Made by a program: the position numbers and the translations under genes
The notes under the pieces: generated by a model
What the model saw: only the letters and a program-made list of their open reading frames with translations
Told to the model about the DNA's origin: nothing
The model's database searches: none
Shown: positions 1 to 7,966 of the stretch, one piece after another
Position numbering within the stretch: the first letter of the stretch is position 1
Layout of the letters: every line of letters starts with the position of its first letter
Source of the DNA: Thermoproteota archaeon
GTDB taxonomy: Archaea > Korarchaeota > JAOZGF01 > JAOZFZ01
Direction: 5' to 3'
Length of the DNA: 34,249 bases
Assembly (NCBI GenBank): GCA_027492035.1
Contig: JAOZFT010000010.1
Coordinates: 1 to 34,249, forward strand

Positions 1-2
1 AA

Positions 3-716
3 TCAGCTGCCAACCTTAGAGCAATAAATACTTGGCTAGTTTACCACTGGCTTGACAATTACCCGTATAACAACGTTTATGTCTTTGATTACTACAATGT
101 CTTAACTTCAAATGGTGGAGGTTATGAAATCAGTGACGTAGGAGCTGAAACCGGGAACCATCATCGTTTTCGAAACGGCCGAGTTCAGCATGTCATAGGC
201 TATAACAACAATTACACAGCTTATCCCAGTGAAGGGGGGAATGATAATCACCCCAATCCGGTAGGCCATCGAAAAGCAGCGACAGAATTTGTGCCATTAC
301 TTAACATAGCTTACCACTGCTGGAAGGGGGACGGTGGACAGCCTCAGCTAATGGGGAGGTCATTACCAGGGCAACAACCAACACCAACACCAACAGCATC
401 CCCCACACCAACACAGAAAGTCACTCAAACACCAACTGTATCTCCAACTCCAAGTATTTTACCGACTACTTCCCCCTCTCCCCAGCCATCGATAGAACTT
501 AGAGGACTGCCTGTTTTGTTGATTGGCATAGTCATTGCAATCGTTATTGTCACCGTTTCAGTTTTAATTTTCAAGAGGAGAAGGAGCCTTCAGTTTGGAA
601 CTCAACCTCCATACCCAAGTGAGCAATTTAGGCCTGTTAAGTACTGCCCATTCTGTGGTTCACCAGTAGAACCTGGAACAATTTATTGCACAAATTGTGG
701 AAAGAAATTAAGATAA
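3..716 (+). CDS. SGNH/GDSL hydrolase-like surface protein, C-terminal part
   Basis: This frame is open from the left edge of the window, so the N-terminus lies outside it. The visible part begins with the end of an SGNH-hydrolase-like domain: a strand reading VYVFDYYNVL, then a segment with Asp (codon 243-245) and His (codon 249-251) in the context NDNHPNPVGH, resembling the C-terminal Asp/His block of that superfamily. A Thr/Pro-rich linker of repeated PTPT and SPTP units follows (about 365-490), then one hydrophobic membrane segment (about 507-572), an RRR stop-transfer patch, and a C-terminal zinc ribbon with two CxxC pairs (about 643-705). The expected topology is an outside enzyme, one membrane anchor and the zinc ribbon in the cytoplasm. 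The in-frame GTG at 291 is not a credible start because coding sequence continues upstream. The hydrolase assignment is moderately sure and the substrate is unknown. Confidence 0.75.
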   Translation, partial: SAANLRAINTWLVYHWLDNYPYNNVYVFDYYNVLTSNGGGYEISDVGAETGNHHRFRNGRVQHVIGYNNNYTAYPSEGGNDNHPNPVGHRKAATEFVPLLNIAYHCWKGDGGQPQLMGRSLPGQQPTPTPTASPTPTQKVTQTPTVSPTPSILPTTSPSPQPSIELRGLPVLLIGIVIAIVIVTVSVLIFKRRRSLQFGTQPPYPSEQFRPVKYCPFCGSPVEPGTIYCTNCGKKLR

Positions 717-741
717 ACTCCTTTTCCCTCTTTTTCTGTAA
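717..741 (+). terminator. T-rich terminator after the SGNH-like gene
   Basis: Directly after the stop codon the plus strand runs through two T tracts separated by a few C residues. Archaeal termination typically uses U-rich runs without a required hairpin, and none is obvious here. The remaining spacer to the ABC genes holds no convincing ORF. Confidence 0.4.
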
Positions 742-944
742 GATTATTCACTTATGACCTGCTGGGAAGGGTATGAAGTTTTCTGTAAAATGGATAAATT
801 AAAACAATTTACTTCCTAGTTTTTTATAAATGTACACATGGTTAACTTGCTTCTATTTAACTTCACTACGGAAGTGGGTGTTTTTAGGAATGGCAAAAAT
901 TTAAATAGTTTCAAACAAGTTCTTCACCATTTAATTTGAAAATA

Positions 945-961
945 TTTACTTATATTTCTAA
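945..961 (+). promoter_or_regulatory. Possible TATA promoter for the ABC transporter operon
   Basis: An AT-rich element reading TTACTTATATTTCTAAA lies about 25-35 bases before the ATG at 984. That spacing would give a transcript with almost no leader, which agrees with the lack of a clear Shine-Dalgarno sequence at that start. The whole region is very AT-rich, so the call is weak. Confidence 0.3.
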
Positions 962-983
962 ATAATTTTTATGCACATATAAG

Positions 984-1916
984 ATGATCACCATGTTAGC
1001 TATAGAAGTTAGTGAATTAGTTAAGAAGTATGGTGAAGTTGTAGCTGTTAACCGTATAAGTTTTAAGGTTTTCAAAGGGAAAGTTTTCGGTTTTTTAGGT
1101 CCTAACGGAGCAGGAAAAACGACTACCGTAGAGATTTTGGAAGGTCTTCGGCAGCCTACTTCTGGTTCCGTGAAAGTATTGGGTTATAACCCTTCTAGGC
1201 CCGAGGAAGCTTCTAAATTAAAGTGGAAGATAGGGATCTTACCTCAAGATTTCAACGCTCTTGATCGACTAACAGTTAAAGAGAACATCAACTTGTTTTG
1301 TGCACTTTACGGAAATAGAATTTCAGCGGAAGAACTTATTAAGTTGGTGGATTTAGGAGATTATAAAAAAGTGCGTTTTTACAAACTTTCAGGTGGGTTA
1401 AAACAAAGGGTTGGGTTAGCTGTAGCCATGGCTGGTGACCCTGAACTTGTTTTTCTTGACGAACCTACTTCAGGTTTAGATCCCAGGTCAAGAAGGGAGA
1501 CATGGAAAATTATTGAGGGGTTAAAAGAACTTGGAAAAACGGTTTTTCTAACAACTCATTACATGGATGAAGCTGAAAATTTATCTGATGAAATAACAAT
1601 AATTAACAAAGGTGAAATAGTGGCCCATGGAACGCCTGAAGAGTTAATAGAGAATTATGGTGGAGGGAAAAGATTAATTATTAGGGGTGACGGAGAAGTT
1701 TTAAATGTTTTACTTGGCGAAACAGGGGAGAAACCTGTTAAGGTGGGTGGGGAAGTGCGTGTACCTTTCAATAAACCAAGTGAAGCTGTTAAAATTCTCG
1801 AAATGCTTTCACTAAAAGGACTTAATTATGACTTTGAAGTAGAGAAAGGGAGTATCGAAGACGTTTTCTTGAAACTTGTAGGGGCAAAAATAACTGAGGA
1901 GGGTGAATTGAAGTGA
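984..1916 (+). CDS. ABC transporter ATP-binding protein (DrrA/CcmA-like)
   Basis: This is the ATPase subunit of an ABC-2 type exporter and would power the permease encoded next. All nucleotide-binding motifs are present in order: Walker A GPNGAGKT (39-46), Q-loop Gln88, signature LSGG (135-138), Walker B ending in LDEP (158-161), and H-loop His192. The last hundred or so residues form the C-terminal extension common in DrrA-type ATPases. A second ATG lies three codons downstream and could be the real start; neither has a clear ribosome binding site. The stop codon overlaps the permease start by 4 bases, so the two are co-translated. The substrate, whether drug, lipid or polymer, cannot be told from sequence. 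Confidence 0.92.
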   Translation: MITMLAIEVSELVKKYGEVVAVNRISFKVFKGKVFGFLGPNGAGKTTTVEILEGLRQPTSGSVKVLGYNPSRPEEASKLKWKIGILPQDFNALDRLTVKENINLFCALYGNRISAEELIKLVDLGDYKKVRFYKLSGGLKQRVGLAVAMAGDPELVFLDEPTSGLDPRSRRETWKIIEGLKELGKTVFLTTHYMDEAENLSDEITIINKGEIVAHGTPEELIENYGGGKRLIIRGDGEVLNVLLGETGEKPVKVGGEVRVPFNKPSEAVKILEMLSLKGLNYDFEVEKGSIEDVFLKLVGAKITEEGELK

Positions 1917-3175
1917 AAAGGACGCTTACCTTATGTAAGGCTTTAATCATTAATTGGGTGAGGAGTAAAAGTGGCATGTTTTTCAGTTTTCTATTTCCAC
2001 TTTTACTGCTTTTAGTGTTTGGGTCGGTTTTTGGGGGCTCTCAACAAGTTAGGTATAGTCTGCATGTTTTGAATAGGGATTTGGATTCATCCGGCAACCC
2101 AACTAATTTGTCAGAAGCCCTTATAGAAGCTTTAAACTCAACCAAAAGTTTCAATTTAGTTTTGGCACCTTCCAATGTTGAACCGTTAGAATACATAAGA
2201 AATAACACAAACCCTTTCTCAAGCAACGTAAGGCTTTTAATTATTCCAGAGGGGTTTCAAGAAAGGGTTATAAGAGGGAGCTTCAAGGGCCAAATAGGCG
2301 TTATGATAACTTTTATGGAGTATTCCCTAAAATCCTTGAGTGGAAACATTTCTTCCAAAAACAAAACACAAATTAGAAAAGGATTGGAAGAAATGAAAAG
2401 TGTAAATCAATCCTTACCTGATGTAAAAGGTGAGCTTACGCTTTTAGTAGATCCATCTGACCCAAACAACAACATAATAAAAGGGATAATTTATAGTGTA
2501 GTAAATGCATTTAGTTTCAAATTAATTGGAGGCAAAGAAGTAGTGACACTTAAAACCGGCAATTACACTGTTAAAACTTATACTCCAGTTGATTACTATT
2601 TACCAGGGTATATCGCGGCCTTTATAATGACTAATGGGGTGATGGGGGTTACTTCACTTACAACAGATTTTAAAAGGAGGGGAATTTTAAAAAGGTTAAT
2701 CACTACCCCATTAACCAAAATGGAATGGATTCTTGCAAATATTTTCAGCCAAACCATCCTGGCAATACTTTTAACTTTAGTTATGGTTTTCTTTGCCTGG
2801 GCGGTATTCAAGGTTACAGCTCTTCCAGGCTTTTACAGTTGGATACTTATATTCATTGGTTCGATTCTGTTTTCAGGGTTGGGTATGGTGCTTGGTGGAT
2901 TGATAAAGGATGTTGAAGCAGCATCAGCAATCGGAAATGCAATTGCTTTCCCCATGATGTTTTTGTCAGGATCCTTTTGGCCTCTAGAGATAATGCCTAC
3001 CTATATGCAATTAATAGCTAAGGTTCTACCTTTGACTTATTTCTCTGAAGGGTTAAGGTTCACTTTGATTCTTGGTTATCCTCAAGGGGCTTTGTTAGAT
3101 TTTGTTGTAATGGGTTGTTTAGCTGCAATTTTCATATTTTTGGCTTCCGCAGTTACCTGTTGGAGAGAGAAGTAG
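1913..3175 (+). CDS. ABC-2 type transporter permease
   Basis: This is the membrane partner of the upstream ATPase. It has the ABC-2 layout: one transmembrane helix near residues 22-41, a large extracytoplasmic segment of about 180 residues with several NxS/T sites, and a cluster of about five hydrophobic helices in the C-terminal half. The region before the last helices reads GNAIAFPMMFLSGSFWPLEIMP, with the motif split by a helix turn, and is typical of the family. The GTG start overlaps the ATPase stop and has a strong GAGGAGGGTGA-type Shine-Dalgarno just upstream, inside the ATPase gene. The pair forms a complete one-ATPase, one-permease exporter operon. Confidence 0.9.
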   Translation: MKRTLTLCKALIINWVRSKSGMFFSFLFPLLLLLVFGSVFGGSQQVRYSLHVLNRDLDSSGNPTNLSEALIEALNSTKSFNLVLAPSNVEPLEYIRNNTNPFSSNVRLLIIPEGFQERVIRGSFKGQIGVMITFMEYSLKSLSGNISSKNKTQIRKGLEEMKSVNQSLPDVKGELTLLVDPSDPNNNIIKGIIYSVVNAFSFKLIGGKEVVTLKTGNYTVKTYTPVDYYLPGYIAAFIMTNGVMGVTSLTTDFKRRGILKRLITTPLTKMEWILANIFSQTILAILLTLVMVFFAWAVFKVTALPGFYSWILIFIGSILFSGLGMVLGGLIKDVEAASAIGNAIAFPMMFLSGSFWPLEIMPTYMQLIAKVLPLTYFSEGLRFTLILGYPQGALLDFVVMGCLAAIFIFLASAVTCWREK

Positions 3176-3305
3176 AGAGAAAAACAGGAATAAATCCAGT
3201 TTCTTTTAAACTTTTTCACTTAGAGTTTTTATTTTTGAAAAGGAATAGTTTTCCACAGGTTTCATGGTAAAGGTTTTTTCCAGGTTTGTAAAGAGGTAAA
3301 AATGC

Positions 3306-4010
3306 TTGAGGATTAAAGAAGAGACCGTGGAAGGGGTTTTCTTGAGTAGAGTGAACAGGTTTATGGTTCTGGTTTCAGTGAATGGATTTAAGTTTAAAGT
3401 GCATCTTGCTGACCCTGGAAGACTTAAAGACCTTCTTGTGCCTAAATCTAAGGTTTTAATGCTAAAAAAACGCAATTTTAGAGGAGAAAATTCGAGAAAA
3501 ACAAAGTACGAAGTCTTGGCATTCAGGAAAGGAGATTTATGGGTTGTTACGAATTCAATGCTTCACAACCAATTAGCAGAAGAAGTTTTAAGTAAAAGGT
3601 TAATTGAGGAGTTGAAGGGTTATACTGTGGCTAAAAGGGAGTATTTTGTCGGTGGGGGCAGAATAGATTTCCTTTTAGAAGGTTTTAATGGTAAGAAATG
3701 TTTACTGGAAGTTAAGGGGTGCACATTGGTTAAAAATGGAGTGGCTTTATTCCCGGATGCACCAACCAAAAGAGGTAGGAGACATGTGGAAGAACTAGTT
3801 AAGGCTTTGTCTTTAAACATGGAAGCGGCTGTTCTTTTCTTAATTATGCGAAGCGACGCTCAAGTATTTAAACCAAACAAGGAAACAGATCCCGAATTTA
3901 CTGAGTCGTTAAGAAAAGCTTATAAGGAGGGTGTAAAGATTTTTGCTTACTCCTTCATTTTGGAAGGGAAAGAAATAAAACCCTTAAGAAGGGTACCTGT
4001 AAAGGTTTAA
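3306..4010 (+). CDS. sfsA: SfsA family protein (predicted nuclease fold)
   Basis: The 234-residue length and motifs match the SfsA family, first named for sugar fermentation stimulation in E. coli and carrying a predicted PD-(D/E)xK nuclease core. Visible features are the N-terminal HLADPGRL block (33-40) and the core residues Asp121 in RIDF and Glu135-x-Lys137 in LLEVKG. The biochemical role in archaea is not settled. The start is TTG at 3306 with a GAGGT ribosome binding site about 8 bases upstream; an ATG four bases earlier is in another frame. The gene stands alone and converges on the phosphoesterase gene, with 6 bases between the stop codons. Confidence 0.88.
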   Translation: MRIKEETVEGVFLSRVNRFMVLVSVNGFKFKVHLADPGRLKDLLVPKSKVLMLKKRNFRGENSRKTKYEVLAFRKGDLWVVTNSMLHNQLAEEVLSKRLIEELKGYTVAKREYFVGGGRIDFLLEGFNGKKCLLEVKGCTLVKNGVALFPDAPTKRGRRHVEELVKALSLNMEAAVLFLIMRSDAQVFKPNKETDPEFTESLRKAYKEGVKIFAYSFILEGKEIKPLRRVPVKV

Positions 4011-4016
4011 GAAGTT

Positions 4017-4460
4017 TTAAGAACTATTTTTGGTTTTAAAAAGCAACCAATTCCTAGGGTCTTTGCCAGGCTTCAGTTTAATCAATGCATATTTTCCCTT
4101 TAACTTATTTCCTCTCAAATCAAAAATTATTTTCGTTTCACTCCTTTCAATAAGCACATATGTTCCCTTATCCCAGCATTCAACCTTTCCTGCACCATAG
4201 AAACCTTCGGGGATATAACCTTCAAAATCTGCATAGCTTAAAGGATGATCTTCCACTTGAACCGCAAGCCTCCTAACGCCGGACTTTGTAGGGGGCTCCT
4301 TTGGAACAGCCCAACTTTTCAAAACTCCATCCATTTCAAGTCTTAAATCATAATGTAAATGACTTGCATGATGTTTTTGAACGACAAAAATGCGTTCCCT
4401 ACTTTTCAAGTAATTCCTCCCCTTTTTGAATACACTATTAAAAAAATCTAGAAAAATCAA
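4017..4460 (-). CDS. Stand-alone DNA ligase D-type 3'-phosphoesterase domain protein
   Basis: This 147-residue protein is a free-standing version of the phosphoesterase (PE) domain of bacterial DNA ligase D, a metal-dependent enzyme that trims 3' phosphate or 3' ribonucleotide ends. Conserved blocks are all present: FVVQKHHASHLHYDLRLE (25-42) with the metal and phosphate ligands His31, His36, Asp38 and Arg40, then LKSWAVPK, VEDHPLSYADFEG (69-81, including His72), and YGAGKVECWDKGTY (88-101). No ligase or polymerase domain is attached and none is nearby. The start is TTG without an obvious ribosome binding site, so a slightly shorter N-terminus is possible. It lies 17 bases behind the CPBP protease gene and is probably the last gene of that transcript. 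Confidence 0.9.
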   Translation of the reverse strand: MIFLDFFNSVFKKGRNYLKSRERIFVVQKHHASHLHYDLRLEMDGVLKSWAVPKEPPTKSGVRRLAVQVEDHPLSYADFEGYIPEGFYGAGKVECWDKGTYVLIERSETKIIFDLRGNKLKGKYALIKLKPGKDPRNWLLFKTKNSS

Positions 4461-4477
4461 GCTTTGTTTTCACTTAC

Positions 4478-5428
4478 CTAATCTTTTCTCCAACCACCAA
4501 TTTTTTTAAAAAAGTTAAGTGACACTATCCCAACGAAGATAGCGAATATGCTTATTAATCCTCCTTCGGGGCCGAAAGCTCCTCCGGTAAATAAGTTAGG
4601 TCCCGTTATTTTTGTCTGAATTAATTTGAAACCTGAAACTCCACTAACAGGAAACCCAAAAACAGGCCCCTCAAAAAAGTTCCAAGAAACATGTAAAGCA
4701 ACAGGTAACCATAAAAAGTTTGTGGTTAGATAACCGTAAGCTAGGAGTACACCCGCTAAAGTAATGCTTATAATTGAAAGAATTGTGACATTTGGGTTTC
4801 CAGCATGAACCAAACCGAATAAAATGGAAGATGCCGCAACAGCTACTGCAACACCCCAATCTTCAATCAAATTTTGGAGGATATATCCCCGGAAAATAAG
4901 TTCTTCAGCCAAACCTAATAAAACAAATTGAAGAAGAGTAAATGAAATAGAGAAGAAGAGTTTCTCGGGGCTGTTGCCTTGGTGAATGAACCCTTTAATC
5001 ATTAAACAACCAGTCGCATATAAAATTAAAAAAATTAATGTTGTCAAAGTTATTCCTAACCCAGTTCCCACTACCACATCTCTCAAGAATCCCTTATAGA
5101 ATTTTAGACCTAAATCAAGCAAGGAACGTTTATCTATAAAACGGCAGAAAAGATAGGTTAGTGACAGAGCGAAGAGGGGCTGAATAAGTGATAGAACCCT
5201 CCAGTTAAGCAATTCTTTAAATTTAGTGTATAAAATAAGGAAGAGTAAACTGTAAATTGCGAACATAAGGAGAAGAGAGAAAAAGAAGAAAATAACGCGT
5301 AAGGTAGGACGTAACAATTTACTTCTTTTACTAAACATTCCAAAATCTTCTATATCCTCTTTGCATCTTTTCAGGGAGCTCAACCAAAAACCCTCTGAAT
5401 TGTTCAGTAGCTGTATTTCCCTTTTCAT
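4478..5428 (-). CDS. CPBP family intramembrane metalloprotease (CAAX protease-like)
   Basis: This is a polytopic membrane protein of the CPBP (Abi/Rce1-like) family of intramembrane glutamate proteases. The three catalytic motifs are intact: EELIFR (175-180), the FGLVH motif ending in His208, and HVSWN (246-250). About seven to eight hydrophobic segments start near residue 45. The first 40 residues are hydrophilic, and Met31 is an alternative start. The gene follows the macro-domain gene by 11 bases and precedes the phosphoesterase by 17 bases on the same strand, indicating one operon. Archaeal members have mostly unknown substrates. Confidence 0.88.
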   Translation of the reverse strand: MKREIQLLNNSEGFWLSSLKRCKEDIEDFGMFSKRSKLLRPTLRVIFFFFSLLLMFAIYSLLFLILYTKFKELLNWRVLSLIQPLFALSLTYLFCRFIDKRSLLDLGLKFYKGFLRDVVVGTGLGITLTTLIFLILYATGCLMIKGFIHQGNSPEKLFFSISFTLLQFVLLGLAEELIFRGYILQNLIEDWGVAVAVAASSILFGLVHAGNPNVTILSIISITLAGVLLAYGYLTTNFLWLPVALHVSWNFFEGPVFGFPVSGVSGFKLIQTKITGPNLFTGGAFGPEGGLISIFAIFVGIVSLNFFKKIGGWRKD

Positions 5429-5439
5429 CTCTAAAGGTT

Positions 5440-5970
5440 TCAGACTTGAACATACTTAAATAATGCTTTTTTGAATTCTTCCACTGTCTTCTGGTTTAAA
5501 CCGCAAAGTATAACTTTTTTAACCTTTACTGCCCTTTTAGAATGCTCAATTATTGCTTTAACAATTAATTTAGCCACTTTATTCATGGGCACCCCACCGA
5601 CACCTGCTCCTAAAGCAGGTAAAGCTATAGATTCACAGGAAGTTTTTTCAGCCTCTGCCAAAGCAGCTTTAGCTGCTAAATAAACATTTTCTGGAGGAAT
5701 TGACATAGCCGGTCTGGACATGGTGGGGGCATGAATAACAAATTTAAATTTCAATTTACCCGCACTAGTTGAGACAGCTTCCCCTACAGGAACCGGAGCC
5801 TTCTTTCTAGCTTCTTTTTCTATTTCTTCTCCGCCATGTCTTTTAATTACACCTGCTACGCCTCCACCCATTACCATTAAGCTATTGGCTGCGTTAACTA
5901 TGCATTCCACATTCAATTTAAGTATGTCGCCTTTAAACACCGCCACTTCCAAGTTGCCTATTTTAACCAT
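5440..5970 (-). CDS. Macro domain protein (ADP-ribose binding or hydrolysing)
   Basis: The 176-residue protein is a single macro domain. It has the ADP-ribose-binding motifs VNAAN (25-29), GGGVAGVIKRHGG (35-47) and the glycine-rich phosphate loop PALGAGVGGVP (118-128). Such stand-alone macro domains bind ADP-ribose and often remove it from proteins or nucleic acids, or act on ADP-ribose-1''-phosphate or O-acetyl-ADP-ribose. The ATG start has a GGAGAG ribosome binding site about 11 bases upstream and a clear TATA element near 6022-6035. It is the first gene of a likely three-gene operon with the CPBP protease and the LigD-type phosphoesterase. Confidence 0.92.
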   Translation of the reverse strand: MVKIGNLEVAVFKGDILKLNVECIVNAANSLMVMGGGVAGVIKRHGGEEIEKEARKKAPVPVGEAVSTSAGKLKFKFVIHAPTMSRPAMSIPPENVYLAAKAALAEAEKTSCESIALPALGAGVGGVPMNKVAKLIVKAIIEHSKRAVKVKKVILCGLNQKTVEEFKKALFKYVQV

Positions 5971-6021
5971 TACTTAAACATCTCTCCAAATTTTTTACAT
6001 TCCAAAGTTACATGGGTAGAA

Positions 6022-6035
6022 GTATTTAAATTTCT
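6022..6035 (-). promoter_or_regulatory. TATA/BRE promoter of the macro-domain operon
   Basis: Read on the minus strand the element is CAGAAATTTAAATAC, a purine-rich BRE followed by a TATA box. Initiation about 25 bases downstream would give a leader of roughly 33 bases containing the GGAGAG ribosome binding site of the macro gene. A nearly identical element sits before AMP phosphorylase. Confidence 0.55.
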
Positions 6036-6168
6036 GATTAGGGAGGACAAGGAAAGTAATTAATTGACTTTCTAAGCATTAAAAGCCTTAAAAACCGGAA
6101 GGGAAAGAAGTATTACCTTGATTTCGAATGGAAACACATTTTCCTATTCAATCTGTTACGTAAAGGTT

Positions 6169-7692
6169 TTAAGTAGTTATTTCAGGGAAGATGTCTAGAA
6201 GCATCCCCTCTATTGCTATAGGTTTCAGCGTTAAAGCCAGTTCATATGCATCATTCAATTTTGTTGTTCTTTCAGCAAATATTTCAAGTATAGGTTCCCC
6301 TTTCTTGACTTTATGGCCTTGTTTCCCGTAAATAACTAAACCAGCCCCCCTTTCTTTAGGTGCACCTGCCTTCCTAGCTATTTCATTAATCTTTTCATTA
6401 TCAACCTTTTTGATATATCCGTCTATAGGGGACTTTAGAACTGCTTTATGTTGCCCTACAGGTAAATCTTCAGGTTTGATGTCTGGATCTCCTCCCTGGG
6501 CTTCAATTATTTCTTTCATTTTTAAATAAGCCCTTCCTTTCCTGAAAATTTCATAAGCTAAGTCTTTCCCGTATCCTCTTCTTGATTTACCTGAAACTTC
6601 AAGAAGTAAACCTGCCAATGACATGGATTTCTCAAGTAAACTGGTTGAACAATTTTTGCCGCCGTTGATTAAAGCCTCTAAGGCTTCTTTAGCTTCTAAA
6701 GCAGGGCCCACACATCGACCAATAGGCTGTCCACCGTAAGTTATTCCGCAAACAACTTTAATACCTAACCTGTGCCCTAATTGAGAGAATTTATGAGCCA
6801 GCTCCAGTGCATTTTTCCTGTTTTCAATTTTAGCTCCCTCACCCACCGGTAAGTCGAGGGTTAAATAATTCACGCCTGTAGCTAATTTTTTAGAAAATAT
6901 ACTTGCCAACATTTGGCTTTCAGGATCCACCCTAAGGGGTCTTTCAACTTCCCTTATAAAGATGTCGTCTGCAGGAGCTAAGCCGAGTCTTCCTCCCCAA
7001 ACTATTGCTCCTCCAGCTTTTAAGGCAACTTCTTTAAACTCTTCAGGAGTAAATTCTACCGGGGCCAATACAGACATCGTGTCCGCGGTGCCACTTGGGG
7101 AAGTTATTGCTTTGCTTGAAGTTTTAGGTATGAATAAACCTGCAGCTGCGATTGTTGGGACGATTAAGAGTGAAATCTTGTTCCCTGGTACCCCTCCTAT
7201 GCTGTGTTTATCGTAAACTGTCCTATTAAACTCAATTGTTTCACCTGTTTCAACCATCACTTTTGTTAAGTGTTCAATTTCCTCCATCGTCATTCCAACA
7301 TATTCTTCTGCAAGAATGAAGGCTGCCATTTCTAAATTTGTTAAGTTGCCGTTTACAGCATCTTGGATTACTTCTCTTAATTCAGTATAGGAGAGCTTGC
7401 CTCCCTGCATTTTTTTCCTGATGTAATTAAATGATTTAGCTGATTTAGCTCTAGCAATATTTAACAAGTTTTCTTCGAAGCTGTAACGTTTCCTTAAATA
7501 GTTACCAACCCCTACTGACCCTTTGTTCACTAATTTTTTGGTTAAAGCAATGAAGGACCTTACTTTCATCCTTCTTATCTTCAAAACAACTTGATCATTT
7601 GATTCAATACCTAGTTTCTGGGCATCTTCAAAATTTAAGAAAACAATAGGGTAACTTGTATCCACATCTAAAAAAGTAGGTTTAAAATTCAA
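6169..7692 (-). CDS. deoA: AMP phosphorylase
   Basis: This enzyme converts AMP and phosphate to adenine and ribose-1,5-bisphosphate, the first step of the archaeal AMP pathway. It has the N-terminal domain that distinguishes archaeal AMP phosphorylases from thymidine phosphorylase, then the family signatures: phosphate-binding KHSIGGVPGNK (162-172), SSKAITSPSGTADTM (192-206), and a C-terminal domain ending with KLNDAYELALTLKP. The open frame extends to 7842, but the added 50 residues look noncoding (poly-A-derived, low similarity to any family start). TTG at 7692 follows AGGGAGG with 8 bases spacing and gives 507 residues, close to the usual length of just over 500. A TATA box at 7754-7768 lies inside the would-be extension, which also excludes it. 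The pathway partner ribose-1,5-bisphosphate isomerase is encoded at 25.3 kb. Confidence 0.93.
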   Translation of the reverse strand: MNFKPTFLDVDTSYPIVFLNFEDAQKLGIESNDQVVLKIRRMKVRSFIALTKKLVNKGSVGVGNYLRKRYSFEENLLNIARAKSAKSFNYIRKKMQGGKLSYTELREVIQDAVNGNLTNLEMAAFILAEEYVGMTMEEIEHLTKVMVETGETIEFNRTVYDKHSIGGVPGNKISLLIVPTIAAAGLFIPKTSSKAITSPSGTADTMSVLAPVEFTPEEFKEVALKAGGAIVWGGRLGLAPADDIFIREVERPLRVDPESQMLASIFSKKLATGVNYLTLDLPVGEGAKIENRKNALELAHKFSQLGHRLGIKVVCGITYGGQPIGRCVGPALEAKEALEALINGGKNCSTSLLEKSMSLAGLLLEVSGKSRRGYGKDLAYEIFRKGRAYLKMKEIIEAQGGDPDIKPEDLPVGQHKAVLKSPIDGYIKKVDNEKINEIARKAGAPKERGAGLVIYGKQGHKVKKGEPILEIFAERTTKLNDAYELALTLKPIAIEGMLLDIFPEITT

Positions 7693-7700
7693 AAGTGAAA

Positions 7701-7707
7701 CCTCCCT
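7701..7707 (-). promoter_or_regulatory. Shine-Dalgarno that sets the AMP phosphorylase start
   Basis: AGGGAGG on the minus strand, 8 bases before TTG at 7690-7692, is close to a perfect anti-16S match. It supports the short, 507-residue form over the ATG at 7842. Confidence 0.7.
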
Positions 7708-7753
7708 TTTCCAGGCCCATAAAAAAAAACACAAAGAAAATTTTAAGCAACCT

Positions 7754-7768
7754 GTATTTAAAAATTTC
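7754..7768 (-). promoter_or_regulatory. TATA/BRE promoter of AMP phosphorylase
   Basis: On the minus strand this reads approximately AGAAATTTTTAAATAC, a BRE-like purine stretch and a TATA box. Initiation about 25 bases downstream would give a leader of around 40 bases that includes the Shine-Dalgarno at 7701-7707. Confidence 0.5.
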
Positions 7769-7918
7769 TGGATTACTTGCAGAGAAGAAGAGTTACTTGA
7801 AAAATCGTAAAGTCGAAGGAGAGGCTTAAATTCAGGAAACATATTTATTTTTGTTTAAAAGAGTTTTGGAACACCTTGCTTGATTTTATTTTATGTGATC
7901 CAAAATTTTGAATGTTAA

Positions 7919-7931
7919 GCATTTAAATATT
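7919..7931 (+). promoter_or_regulatory. TATA promoter of the thiolase operon
   Basis: GCATTTAAATATT lies 37-48 bases before the ATG at 7967. Initiation about 25 bases downstream would leave a short leader carrying the GGAAAG and GAGGG purine runs seen just before the start. Confidence 0.5.
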
Positions 7932-7966
7932 TTTCCAAACTAAGTAAAGAGGAAAGTAAGAGGGTA

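Noticed and set aside
7693-7842. The 50-residue N-terminal extension of AMP phosphorylase
   Set aside because: It contains the likely promoter and ribosome binding site, and the shorter form has the usual family length.
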